Assembly: GCA_910586765.1 (NCBI GenBank)
Contig: CAJUJJ010000048.1
Coordinates: forward strand, 1 to 14,080
DNA: 14,080 bases
Reading direction: 5' to 3'
Source: an uncultured Clostridia bacterium
GTDB lineage: Bacteria > Bacillota > Clostridia > Lachnospirales > Anaerotignaceae
The translations under genes and the position numbers were made by a program. Below, piece after piece: positions 1 through 7,634 of this stretch (positions are counted from its first letter, which is position 1; every line of letters starts with the position of its first letter). The notes beneath the pieces are model-generated. The model was not told the origin of the DNA, ran no database searches, and worked only from the letters and a program-made list of their open reading frames with translations.

Positions 1-478
1 ATCCATATATTATAATATCATAATAAGAATACAAAAATTGTAATCTTACCTCATAACATTCACTTGAAATATATACTTGTACTACTTTGACATATTGACA
101 TAGTTCTTCTATATTATTTACTTTTGGTAAATTGTAGTCCATTGTGTTATAATTATATTGCCAAAAATATATATTTTCTTGTTGATAAGATAACATACAA
201 AAATTTTCTATTTCTTCTAATGAATTTAAAAATAATTTATAATTTTCAATTATTTTTTTCTCTGCCTGTAATGTTTCTGTTTTGCGTTTCTTCTTAATTA
301 TTTTAAAATCACTATCATAGTTATAAAGGTCAAATAAAATATGAATACTTTGCTTTTCCTTTGAAAAAAATATTAAACTTTCTTTTTTACACCAATAATT
401 TTCTTTTTCTTCTCTATCAGATTTACAACAAAGTATCTTTCCTAGTTCATTATGACAGTACTCACTTATCTTTTTCAT
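1..478 (-). CDS. Small acidic protein, paralogue of its upstream neighbour, cut by the window edge
   Basis: I do not recognise this gene with certainty. The minus-strand frame is open from an ATG at 478 to the window edge, giving about 159 residues without a stop. The start is supported by AAGGAAGTGA about 7 nt upstream. The N-terminus MKKISEYCHNELGKILC matches MKIIREWFHKELGKIVC of the upstream gene. Both proteins also share an FLSKE/FFSKE segment and a central 'YKxFLNS-[LI]-[ED]-x-IE' helix, so they are paralogues that arose by duplication and diverged widely. There is no signal peptide or membrane segment. The central helix and the later 'VxVYISSExYEV' strand pattern vaguely recall DUF2004/DUF6985-type small proteins, some of which lie beside polymorphic toxins; that assignment is a guess. 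The gene lies 55 bp after its paralogue and is probably co-transcribed with it and the repeat protein. Confidence 0.75.
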   Translation of the reverse strand, partial: MKKISEYCHNELGKILCCKSDREEKENYWCKKESLIFFSKEKQSIHILFDLYNYDSDFKIIKKKRKTETLQAEKKIIENYKLFLNSLEEIENFCMLSYQQENIYFWQYNYNTMDYNLPKVNNIEELCQYVKVVQVYISSECYEVRLQFLYSYYDIIIYG

Positions 479-533
479 TTACATTCACTTCCTTAATTAT
501 AACAAATATATAAACTTTACTATTATTCCTTTA

Positions 534-1115
534 TCATCTCCATTCTTCAAAGAAAAATATAGGTATTGACTCTGTTGCCATATTAATTGTATATAAATGA
601 ATAGGGTTATATTCAGGTATTCCTTCTAACATAATATCTTCATATACTAGTTTTGATTTTAATATAATTTGATAAAATTTTTCAAAAATATCAATTTCTA
701 TTACTTCAAAATAATCATATAAATCCTTTGTTTCATTCCAAACAAGTAAATCTTCATCTACAAAATGATAACAAAAATATTGAAAATAATCTTCCTGAAA
801 TTCTTCTTGACAATATTTTAATAAATCTTTTTCAATGTTGTCTATGGAATTCAAAAAAGATTTATAAATGAATGTCAATTTTTCATAGTGCTCTTTTTGT
901 TCTGATGTTTTATTATAAAAAATGTCTTCTAAATCCTCATCTGAATTAGCATAAAAAGAAAACATAACATTATATAATTTTGGCTCTTTTGAAAGAAATT
1001 TTATTTTTTCTTTTTTTCCAAAAATATGAAATCTTTTATTTTCTTCTGTAATTCTTTCTTCAGCACAAACAATTTTTCCCAACTCCTTATGAAACCATTC
1101 TCTTATAATTTTCAT
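534..1115 (-). CDS. Small acidic protein of unknown function (193 aa)
   Basis: Unrecognised gene. The ATG at 1115 has AGAAAGGAAG about 11 nt upstream. The product is cytoplasmic by appearance: no signal peptide and no hydrophobic span, rich in Phe, Tyr, Glu and Asp. It has a predicted helical centre around residues 75-110 (YKSFLNSIDNIEKDLLKYC) and a strand-like C-terminal half ending FFFEEWR. The next gene downstream is a diverged paralogue sharing the N-terminal 'ELGKI-[LV]-C' segment and the central helix. It follows the giant repeat protein by 71 bp on the same strand, so the three genes look like one transcription unit. The helix-then-strand arrangement is loosely like DUF2004/DUF6985 small proteins, which include suspected immunity proteins. 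No toxin gene is visible here, so no function is assigned. Confidence 0.8.
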   Translation of the reverse strand: MKIIREWFHKELGKIVCAEERITEENKRFHIFGKKEKIKFLSKEPKLYNVMFSFYANSDEDLEDIFYNKTSEQKEHYEKLTFIYKSFLNSIDNIEKDLLKYCQEEFQEDYFQYFCYHFVDEDLLVWNETKDLYDYFEVIEIDIFEKFYQIILKSKLVYEDIMLEGIPEYNPIHLYTINMATESIPIFFFEEWR

Positions 1116-1186
1116 ATTTAATATAACTTCCTTTCTATTTTTTATATGCCATTTTATTTTTCTTTAAATTTTATTATAGTTCTCTT

Positions 1187-4100
1187 TTAATAATTTTCTG
1201 TATATTTTAATAATGACATAATGTCTGATTGTTCTGGATACTTTTCTATTAATTGCTTCAAACAGTTTATCGTATGTTGAAGTTCCCCTTGTAATTCTTT
1301 TTTCTCTTTTTGTGCTAATATTAAATTAACTAAACCTTTGGCATAGTTTAATGCAATATCTGAGTTGTCTGTATACTTTTCTGCTAGTTCCTTCAAACTA
1401 TATACTGTTTGTTGTATTTCTTCTATATTTTTCTGCTCAACACTTAAATTCATCAAACCTTGAGCATATTCTAATGCAATATTTGGGTTGTCTGTATATT
1501 TTTGTGCTAGTTCTTTTAAGACATATACTGTTTGTTGTATTTCTTCCACTTCATTCTCATTGAGTACAACAGTTAAGTGTACCAAACTTTTAGCATAGCT
1601 TAATGCAATATCTGGGTTATGTGCATACTTTTGTGCTAGTTCTTTTAAGAAATATACTATTTGTTGTACTTCTTCTACTTCTTGTTGTTCAAGACTCAAA
1701 TTCACCAAACCTCTAGTATACATTAACATAATATTTTGCTCATCAGGATATTGCTCTACCAGTTTTTTCAAAATATATACTGTTTGTTGTAATTTTTCTA
1801 ATTCATGCTGTACAACAGTTAAATTAGCTAAGCCTCTAGCATATGTTAACGCAAATTTAGAACTGTAAGGATATTTTCCAAACAATTGTTTTAATATACT
1901 TACTGTTTTTGTAACTTCTTCCTCTTTATTCTGATGCCAACTTAAATTCACTAAGCCATTAGCATAAGATAGTAAAAATCGCATATCTTTTGGATATTTT
2001 TCCACAAATTTATATAATAGATTTGCTGTTTCTGCTGCTCCCTCTTTTTGTTGTTCATGACTTAAATTCACTAAACCACCAGTATAATGTAATACAATTT
2101 CTAATTCTTCAGAATATTTTTGTGCTAATTGCTTTAATATATTTACTGTTTGTTTTCTTTCTTGTTCTGTTTGGTTACAACTTATATTTACTAAACCTTG
2201 AGCGTACATTTCTACTATTTCTGGGTATTCTGAAAATTTTTCTGCTAGTTCTTTTAAGTGTTGCAATGTTTGTTTTTCTTCTGGTTTTCCTTTTTGGCTA
2301 AAACCTAAATTTACCAAAGACCTTGCATACGTATTTGCTATTCCTAAGTGTTTTGGAAATTTTTCTATGTATGGCTTAAAAAGTTTTATAAATTCTTTTC
2401 TTTCATCTATTTCTTGCTCTATATAAATCAAATTAGACAAACCATGTGTATACATTGATGCAATATCTGCTTCGTCAGGATATTCTTCTGCTAGTTGCTT
2501 TAAAACATTTATTATTTGTTTTACTTCTTCCTTTTCTTGTTCAAAAGCTAAATTAATTAAACTTTTAGCATATACTAATACAATGTCTGGCTCATCTGCA
2601 TACTTTTCTGCTAGTTCTTTTAAAGTTTTTACAATTAATTTTTTTTCTTTTATTTTTTGCCTACAACTCAAATTGAATAGACTATTGGCATATTCTAATA
2701 CAATGCTTGGTTCATCTGTATATTTTTCAGCTAGTTTTTTCAAATAATATACTGTCTGTTTTTCCTCTTTTTTTCCTTTTTGTGCAATACTTAAATTAAA
2801 TAGACCTTTGGCATACTCTAATACAATATCTGGCTCATCTGCATACTTTTCTGCTAGTTCTTTTAAAGTTTTTACAATTAATTTTTTTTCTTTTATTTTT
2901 TGCCTACAACTCAAATTGAATAGACTATTGGCATATTCTAATACAATGCTTGGTTCATCTGTATATTTTTCAGCTAGTTTTTTCAAATAATATACTGTCT
3001 GTTTTTCCTCTTTTTTTCCTTTTTGTGTAATACTTAAATTAAATAGGCCTTTGGCATACTCTAATACAATATTTGGATTATTTGCATACTTTTCTGCTAG
3101 CTGTTCTAAGCTATACACCGTTTGTTGTACTTCTTTTACCTCTTTTTGTCTAGCACTTAAATTCTTTAAGCCTTGGGCATACCTTAATACAATATCTGAC
3201 TCGTCTGTATATTTTTCTGCCAATTCTTTTAAAAGATATACTATTTGTTGCAATTCTCCTACTTCCTGTTGCATAGCAGTTAAGTTTACTAAACTTCGTG
3301 TATATTGTAATACAATATCTATTTCTTCTGGGTAGTTTTCTGCTAATTCTTTTAGATATTGTACTGTTTGTTTTATTTCTTCTATTTCTTTTTGTTCAAC
3401 ACTTAAATTAAATAAACCATACACATATCTTAATATAATATCTAGCTCATCAGGATAGTTTTGTACTAATTTCTTCAAACCACATACTGTTTGTTTTATT
3501 TCTTCTACTTCTTGTTGTATAGCACTTAAACTCACTAAACTTTTGGCATACTCTAATACAATATCTGAGTTATCTGCATACTTTTGTGCTAGCTGTTCCA
3601 AATTATATACTATTTGTTGCAGTTCTTTTACCTCTTTTTGTTTAATACCTAAATTAAATAAGCCTTTCGCATACATCAACACAATATTTTCTTGTTCTTT
3701 ATATTTTTCAGATAGTTCCTTTAAGCATTGTATTGTTTGTTGTATTTCTTCTGCTTCTTGTTGCTCAGCACTTAAATTCACTAAACTTTCGGCATACTCT
3801 AATACAATATCTGTATTGTCTGCATACTTTTCTGCTAACTCTTTTAGATGTTGTACTGTTTGTTTTAATTCTTCTGTTTCTTTTTGCTCAAAAGCTAAAT
3901 TCACTAAACTTTTAACATACATTAGTACAACATATTCATGTTCCGAATATTTCTCTGCTAATTCTTTTAAATATTGTGTTGTTTGTTTTATTTCTCCTAC
4001 ATCTTGTTGTATAAAACTCAAATGCTGCAAAGTATCAGAATATATTAATGCAATTTCTATGTTATCTGAATACTTTTCCACCAATTCTTTCATATTATTT

Positions 4101-5356
4101 ATTGTTTGTTTTGTTTGTTCTGCTTCTTGTATAAAACTTAAACGACCTAAACATTTGGTATATTCTAACACAATATTATGTTGTTGTGGATATTTCTCAA
4201 TCCATTCTTTTAACAATGCTATTGTTTGCTTTTTCTGTTCTATTTCTTTTTGTATAAAGTTTAAATGCACTAAACTATCAGCATATATTAACGCAATTTC
4301 CATATATTCTGAATGTTTTTCATATAGTTCCTTTAAGCATTGTATTGTTGGATTTATTTCTTCAGCTTCTTTTTGTTCAAAAATCAAATTAACTAAGCCC
4401 CTAGCATATATATACGCCATTTCTGGTTGTTCTATATACTTTTGTGTCACTTCTTTCAGAACGTCCATTGTTTGTTTTATCTCTTCTATCTTTTTTTGTG
4501 CAAAACTTAAATTCGCCAATCCTTTGGCATATTCTAACGCAATGGCAATCTGTTGTGGATATTTTTCTGCTAGCTCTTTTAGAGCGTTTACTGTTTGTTT
4601 TAATTCCTGTTCTTCTTTTTGCATACTACTTAAATGAACTAAAATTTTAGCATAATTCAATACAACATCTGTTTGTGCTGCATATTTTTCTGACAATTCT
4701 TTTAAAATGTTTATTGTTTGTTTCATTTCTTTTACTTCTTTTTGTGCAACACACAAATTAAACAAGCCGTTAGCATACTCTAATACAATGTCATGTTGTT
4801 GTGAATATTTTTCTGCTAGTTCTTTTAAACTTTGTACTATTTTTTTTATTTTTTGTTCTTCTTTTTGTAAAAAACTTAAATAAACCAAACTATTTGCATA
4901 CATCAATGTTATTTCAAAATATTCAGGATATTTTTCCGTTAATTTTTTTAAAATTTTTATTGTTTGATTTGCTTGTTCTTCTTCTTGCCTATTAAGCAAT
5001 TCAAATAAACTTTCTGCATATATTAATATAAATATTGGATATTTTGGATATTTTTCTATTAATTTCTTTAAACTATGTATTGTTTGATTGGCTTCTTTTT
5101 CTTCTTGCTTTTTACTGAAATATAACAAACCTTTTGCATATTCAAAGGCGATTTCTGCTTTTTTTGGATATGCTTCAGTGAGCTCTTTTAAACAATTTAC
5201 TACTTCTTCCATTTGTTCCTTTTGTTGATTGGTATTTGAATCAACTAAACTACTGGCATATGCTAATGCAATTTCTGCTTGCTCTGAATATTTATTGGAC
5301 AAACTTTTAAAATTATTTATTTTCTCTTTTATTTTTTCTTTTAAATGATTTATCAT
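1187..5356 (-). CDS. Giant TPR-like solenoid protein, about 33 repeats
   Basis: The 1389-residue product consists almost wholly of tandem two-helix repeats of 40-44 residues. The repeat reads roughly 'D-I-V-L-x-Y-A-K-G-L-V-N-L-S' (helix A), then Q-K-E..EE-K-Q-T, then 'L-K-E-L-A-E-K-Y' (helix B). I count about 33 copies of the Y-A-x-x-L core. The 42-residue period is longer than the classical 34-residue TPR and closer to the kinesin-light-chain type. There is no signal peptide, membrane segment, catalytic motif or extra domain at either end, so it is probably a cytoplasmic scaffold binding a peptide or protein partner. The ATG at 5356 is supported by AGAGGGGA about 8 nt upstream. Two small paralogues follow on the same strand. 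An 81-residue block (two repeats) is duplicated almost exactly, showing recent expansion by recombination or slippage. The specific function is unknown. Confidence 0.9.
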   Translation of the reverse strand: MINHLKEKIKEKINNFKSLSNKYSEQAEIALAYASSLVDSNTNQQKEQMEEVVNCLKELTEAYPKKAEIAFEYAKGLLYFSKKQEEKEANQTIHSLKKLIEKYPKYPIFILIYAESLFELLNRQEEEQANQTIKILKKLTEKYPEYFEITLMYANSLVYLSFLQKEEQKIKKIVQSLKELAEKYSQQHDIVLEYANGLFNLCVAQKEVKEMKQTINILKELSEKYAAQTDVVLNYAKILVHLSSMQKEEQELKQTVNALKELAEKYPQQIAIALEYAKGLANLSFAQKKIEEIKQTMDVLKEVTQKYIEQPEMAYIYARGLVNLIFEQKEAEEINPTIQCLKELYEKHSEYMEIALIYADSLVHLNFIQKEIEQKKQTIALLKEWIEKYPQQHNIVLEYTKCLGRLSFIQEAEQTKQTINNMKELVEKYSDNIEIALIYSDTLQHLSFIQQDVGEIKQTTQYLKELAEKYSEHEYVVLMYVKSLVNLAFEQKETEELKQTVQHLKELAEKYADNTDIVLEYAESLVNLSAEQQEAEEIQQTIQCLKELSEKYKEQENIVLMYAKGLFNLGIKQKEVKELQQIVYNLEQLAQKYADNSDIVLEYAKSLVSLSAIQQEVEEIKQTVCGLKKLVQNYPDELDIILRYVYGLFNLSVEQKEIEEIKQTVQYLKELAENYPEEIDIVLQYTRSLVNLTAMQQEVGELQQIVYLLKELAEKYTDESDIVLRYAQGLKNLSARQKEVKEVQQTVYSLEQLAEKYANNPNIVLEYAKGLFNLSITQKGKKEEKQTVYYLKKLAEKYTDEPSIVLEYANSLFNLSCRQKIKEKKLIVKTLKELAEKYADEPDIVLEYAKGLFNLSIAQKGKKEEKQTVYYLKKLAEKYTDEPSIVLEYANSLFNLSCRQKIKEKKLIVKTLKELAEKYADEPDIVLVYAKSLINLAFEQEKEEVKQIINVLKQLAEEYPDEADIASMYTHGLSNLIYIEQEIDERKEFIKLFKPYIEKFPKHLGIANTYARSLVNLGFSQKGKPEEKQTLQHLKELAEKFSEYPEIVEMYAQGLVNISCNQTEQERKQTVNILKQLAQKYSEELEIVLHYTGGLVNLSHEQQKEGAAETANLLYKFVEKYPKDMRFLLSYANGLVNLSWHQNKEEEVTKTVSILKQLFGKYPYSSKFALTYARGLANLTVVQHELEKLQQTVYILKKLVEQYPDEQNIMLMYTRGLVNLSLEQQEVEEVQQIVYFLKELAQKYAHNPDIALSYAKSLVHLTVVLNENEVEEIQQTVYVLKELAQKYTDNPNIALEYAQGLMNLSVEQKNIEEIQQTVYSLKELAEKYTDNSDIALNYAKGLVNLILAQKEKKELQGELQHTINCLKQLIEKYPEQSDIMSLLKYTENY
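2578..3063 (-). repeat. Recent 243-bp tandem duplication inside the repeat gene
   Basis: Bases 2578-2820 and 2821-3063 are near-identical direct copies, exactly 243 bp apart. I see three base differences: G/A in 'caat[g/a]tctgg', C/T in 'gtg[c/t]aatac' and A/G in 'aata[g/a]gcc/acc'. The unit is 81 codons, two protein repeats of 41 and 40 residues, so the duplication keeps the frame. Other repeats in the gene are much more diverged at DNA level, so this copy event is the newest one. Confidence 0.92.
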
Positions 5357-5602
5357 TTTATTTATCCCCTCTTTACTATAAACTACTTATTATTTAATAT
5401 TAACATATTTTTACCTCTCTTAATAATATATACTGTTATCTTTATAAGAATTTATTCAAATAATTGTTTTAGTCCACCAAATTCCAACAAAATGACTTAC
5501 TCGAAAGATAGAACTGAAAACAGATATATTATCAAAAAATATTATTTTGAATGAAAGTTAAATTTTCTTTATACTTGTCCATCTATACAATAAAAGATTT
5601 CT
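5357..5602. other. Gene-free leader region upstream of the repeat gene
   Basis: I see no convincing coding frame here. The 69-codon plus-strand frame that starts in this area reads as low-complexity AT-rich sequence without a ribosome site. On the minus strand the region must hold the promoter of the repeat gene, because a terminator lies just upstream at 5603-5652, but no consensus -35/-10 pair stands out. A seven-codon minus-strand frame (MLILNNK, ATG at 5406, stop at 5383) has a good ribosome site, AAGAGAGG, and ends 27 nt before the repeat gene's ATG. It could be a leader peptide or chance. Confidence 0.4.
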
Positions 5603-5652
5603 AAAATAAAAATAGACCCTTTCGTTTTATACAAATCAACAAAAAGGTCTAT
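5603..5652 (-). terminator. Rho-independent terminator, minus strand
   Basis: On the minus strand, ATAGACC (5652-5646) pairs with GGTCTAT (5618-5612). The stem is extended by a G·U pair and three A-U pairs and is followed by TTTTATTTT (5611-5603). The loop is long, about 25 nt. It would end transcripts coming from the SirTM operon or from the local promoter at 5863-5871, and it separates them from the repeat-protein unit. Confidence 0.6.
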
Positions 5653-5856
5653 CTAAAATTTAATATCATTTTAATACCAGAGAAGGTAAAATAGTTCAAA
5701 AAATTATTTCAAGTTTTTTTTGAATTTTTAGATACTATTTCTACTCGGCAAGCCCAAACAGAACTTAATTATTTCAGTCTCATTTCAGTATTATTTTTGC
5801 TTATATTTTCTCTCAATTCCATATTTTATTCTGACTTACTGATTTTTTGTTGCCAT
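5603..5856 (-). ncRNA. Candidate structured noncoding RNA, about 250 nt
   Basis: Between an extended -10 promoter and the terminator, the minus strand contains no usable reading frame but several nested inverted repeats. GGCAA (5854-5850) can pair with TTGCC (5751-5747). Inside that, TCAGT (5842-5838) can pair with ACTGA (5778-5774). Inside that again, TCAG (5834-5831) can pair with CTGA (5788-5785). A second domain has TATCTAAAA (5734-5726) with TTTTAGATA (5658-5650), enclosing TTCAAAAAA (5724-5716) with TTTTTTGAA (5703-5695). The outermost pair of that second domain overlaps the terminator arm by 3 nt. I do not recognise 6S RNA, tmRNA, SRP RNA, RNase P or T-box signatures. AT-rich DNA gives chance pairings, and a decayed insertion sequence is the main alternative. 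Confidence 0.35.
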
Positions 5857-5862
5857 ATATTT

Positions 5863-5871
5863 ATTATAGCA
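5863..5871 (-). promoter_or_regulatory. Extended -10 promoter, minus strand
   Basis: Read on the minus strand the bases are TGC followed by TATAAT, a full extended -10 element. No recognisable -35 hexamer lies 16-18 bp upstream. The predicted start is near 5856. It would drive the candidate noncoding RNA and, by read-through, the repeat-protein unit. Confidence 0.5.
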
Positions 5872-5911
5872 CAATGAACTATCTATTATTTTTTAATTTA
5901 TATATTTTGCC

Positions 5912-5940
5912 GAAAAAACATTAATAAAATTTTTCATTAA
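5912..5940 (-). terminator. Weak AT-only terminator after the macrodomain gene
   Basis: On the minus strand, 22 nt after the macrodomain stop codon, TTAATGAAAA (5940-5931) can pair with ATTTTATTAA (5930-5921) imperfectly, followed by a six-T run (5918-5912). The stem has almost no GC, so it would be weak. The stronger terminator is at 5603-5652. Confidence 0.25.
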
Positions 5941-5962
5941 TTATTTATATATCAAAAATAAA

Positions 5963-6766
5963 TTACAAAGAAAAACACAAGCGTTTATAAATTTCATAAT
6001 CTTTATTTTTAAATACATTAAATACAATTTTTTCAATACTTTCATTTTTTTCAAGAAAATTTAATGTTTCTCTAATTGCGATTTTTGCTGCTATCTCATT
6101 TGGAAAATGAAATTCTCCTGTAGAAATACAACAAAAAGCTATACTTTTCAAATTATTTTCAACTGCCAAAGAAAGGCACGATTTATAACAATTTGAAAGC
6201 TGTTTACAATGTTTATCTGTTAAATGTCCTTGTATAATAGGTCCTACAGTATGAATTACATATTTACACGGCAGACAATATGCTTTTGTTATTTTGGCAT
6301 TCCCTATCTGTTCATCAGAGCTTTGTTTTTTCATAATTTCTGCACATTCCAGCCTTAATTGAACACCTGCTGAAGAATGTATTGCGTTATCAATACAATT
6401 ATGGCATGGATAAAAACAGCCAAGTAATTTACTATTTGCTGCATTTACAATAGCATCTATATTTAATCTTGTAATGTCGCCCTTCCACAAAATAATTCGT
6501 TTATTTTTGCTAATAGGTTGTAATTGATTTATATCAACAATCCCTTTTTCTGTTGTTTCCATACTCAACAATTCATTTTGTAGATGTAAAAATTCTGTGC
6601 TTGGTTTTACAGGTGGCCTTACATTCATAAGACTTCTAAGAAGTTTTCTTTGAGATACATAATCTTTTTCAAAATTTTCTGCTTCTATTTTGTACTCTGG
6701 CATTTCATTGATAAGAATGTCATTTAATTTGTTTACTAAATTTAATTTATCCATAACATCACCCAT
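5963..6766 (-). CDS. Zinc-type macrodomain protein-ADP-ribose hydrolase, SirTM partner
   Basis: The 267-residue protein has an N-terminal helical extension (about residues 1-88) and a macrodomain (about 90-267). Visible ADP-ribose motifs are WKGDITR (94-100), VNAANS (107-112) and the STGEFHFP loop (215-222). The segment GCFYPCHNCIDNAIH (116-130) is the hallmark of zinc-dependent macrodomains, with Cys117, His122 and Cys124 as the expected metal ligands. Known members encoded with SirTM sirtuins remove the mono-ADP-ribose that SirTM attaches. The gene overlaps the sirtuin stop by 8 bp. Met5 (ATG at 6754) is a possible alternative start: a GGTGAT motif lies just 3 nt before it, while the first ATG has only a weak GAAAGA site. 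It is the last gene of the operon. Class assignment is secure; the substrate is inferred. Confidence 0.93.
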   Translation of the reverse strand: MGDVMDKLNLVNKLNDILINEMPEYKIEAENFEKDYVSQRKLLRSLMNVRPPVKPSTEFLHLQNELLSMETTEKGIVDINQLQPISKNKRIILWKGDITRLNIDAIVNAANSKLLGCFYPCHNCIDNAIHSSAGVQLRLECAEIMKKQSSDEQIGNAKITKAYCLPCKYVIHTVGPIIQGHLTDKHCKQLSNCYKSCLSLAVENNLKSIAFCCISTGEFHFPNEIAAKIAIRETLNFLEKNESIEKIVFNVFKNKDYEIYKRLCFSL

Positions 6767-7634
6767 TTAATTCTTTCAAAATTTTACTAATATCATTGTT
6801 AATACAAATAGATTGCTTTTCAATATTATGAGGGCAACTAGCTTCACCATAGTTTACACAAGCATAGATAGCCTTTGTGTTTTTTACTGTCATTTGCCAA
6901 AATGGATATTTAATGATAATAGGAGTATTATATCCTACACCAAGCTCCAAATATAAAATATGTTTATTTTGCTGCTGCTGTAAAAAATTTTGGTATCTTT
7001 CTGCTGCATTGTACCAGCCTTCCTCTTGCACAAATTTATCATCAGCACGTAAGTTCATAGTAAGAGGTTTCCCGCAATAAGGACACTTGGGAATCATATT
7101 ATAAGGAATTTTCATATTATGTTGGTGTTCTATCATGTCAATAATCATATCTTTATTTTCAAATGTTTTGTTACAGCATGGTTCACTACATTGAAACAAA
7201 CCATAATCTCCTTGTGTATAAAAAATACGTTTTTTATCAAAACCTGATTTTTGAAAACAATGGTCAACATTTGTAGTAATTACAAAATAATTCTTATTTT
7301 TTACAATATTGAATAAATCTTGATATGTTGATTTAGGAGTATTCATATAACGATTTACATATATATATCTGCTCCAATAAGCCCAATATTCTTCAAGTGT
7401 TTGATATGGATAAAATCCACCTAAATACATATCATGAAAACCATATTTTTCCTCAAAATCAGAAAAATATTTTTTAAAACGCTCTCCATGATAAGTAAAT
7501 CCAGCAGAAGCTGAAAGTCCTGCACCTGCTCCAATTACAATAGCATCAGCATTTTTTAATTCATATTTTAATTGTGTTATTTTTTTATTTTCAATAATTT
7601 TTTTATCTTTTAATTGTAAAAGCACTTTTATCAC
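6759..7634 (-). CDS. Class M sirtuin (SirTM), protein ADP-ribosyltransferase
   Basis: The NAD-binding motif GAGAGLSASAGF lies at residues 35-46, TTNVDHCF at 120-127 and the zinc-ribbon cysteines at Cys149, Cys153/154, Cys184 and Cys187. In deacetylase sirtuins the catalytic residue is a His in an 'HG' motif. Here the motif is TQGDYG, with Gln141 in that place and Asn122 conserved. This Asn/Gln pair defines the SirTM class, whose Streptococcus pyogenes member uses Asn118 and Gln137 for ADP-ribosyl transfer. It should therefore use NAD to ADP-ribosylate a protein. The usual neighbours GcvH-L and LplA2 are absent. The frame opens with GTG at 7634, overlapping the ATPase stop by 4 bp. A second GTG at 7625 has AGGTGAT directly upstream and may be the real start, which would shorten the protein by three residues. 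Strictly coupled to the macrodomain gene. Confidence 0.94.
   Translation of the reverse strand: MIKVLLQLKDKKIIENKKITQLKYELKNADAIVIGAGAGLSASAGFTYHGERFKKYFSDFEEKYGFHDMYLGGFYPYQTLEEYWAYWSRYIYVNRYMNTPKSTYQDLFNIVKNKNYFVITTNVDHCFQKSGFDKKRIFYTQGDYGLFQCSEPCCNKTFENKDMIIDMIEHQHNMKIPYNMIPKCPYCGKPLTMNLRADDKFVQEEGWYNAAERYQNFLQQQQNKHILYLELGVGYNTPIIIKYPFWQMTVKNTKAIYACVNYGEASCPHNIEKQSICINNDISKILKELNG

Noticed and set aside
3543..4637. 364-codon plus-strand open frame, and several shorter ones between 1351 and 4995
   Set aside because: These are antisense shadows of the repeat gene. Their periodic Cys/Ser/Phe-rich sequence mirrors the minus-strand repeats, and they lack ribosome sites.
1187..5356. Periodic DNA resembling a CRISPR or satellite array
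   Set aside because: The period of about 120-132 bp keeps a single minus-strand frame open for 1389 codons, and repeat and spacer parts cannot be separated. It is coding repeat DNA.
5345..5554. 69-codon plus-strand frame over the start of the repeat gene
   Set aside because: No ribosome site, low-complexity sequence, and it overlaps the leader region of an evident gene on the other strand.
5657..5800. Residual transposase sequence on the minus strand in the gene-free region
   Set aside because: Short pieces such as KFCLGLPSRNSI look protein-like, but stops fall in every frame and no family match could be supported by eye.
5603..5856. 6S RNA, tmRNA or T-box leader as the identity of the structured region
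   Set aside because: I could not find a 5'-3' closing stem, a tmRNA tag frame or the T-box sequence AGGGTGGNACCGCG. It is kept only as an unassigned candidate.
5963..7634. NAD-consuming anti-phage sirtuin system (Thoeris or DSR-like)
   Set aside because: The sirtuin has the SirTM Asn/Gln pair and zinc ribbon and is paired with a zinc macrodomain hydrolase. There is no TIR, SLOG or effector domain, so reversible protein ADP-ribosylation fits better.
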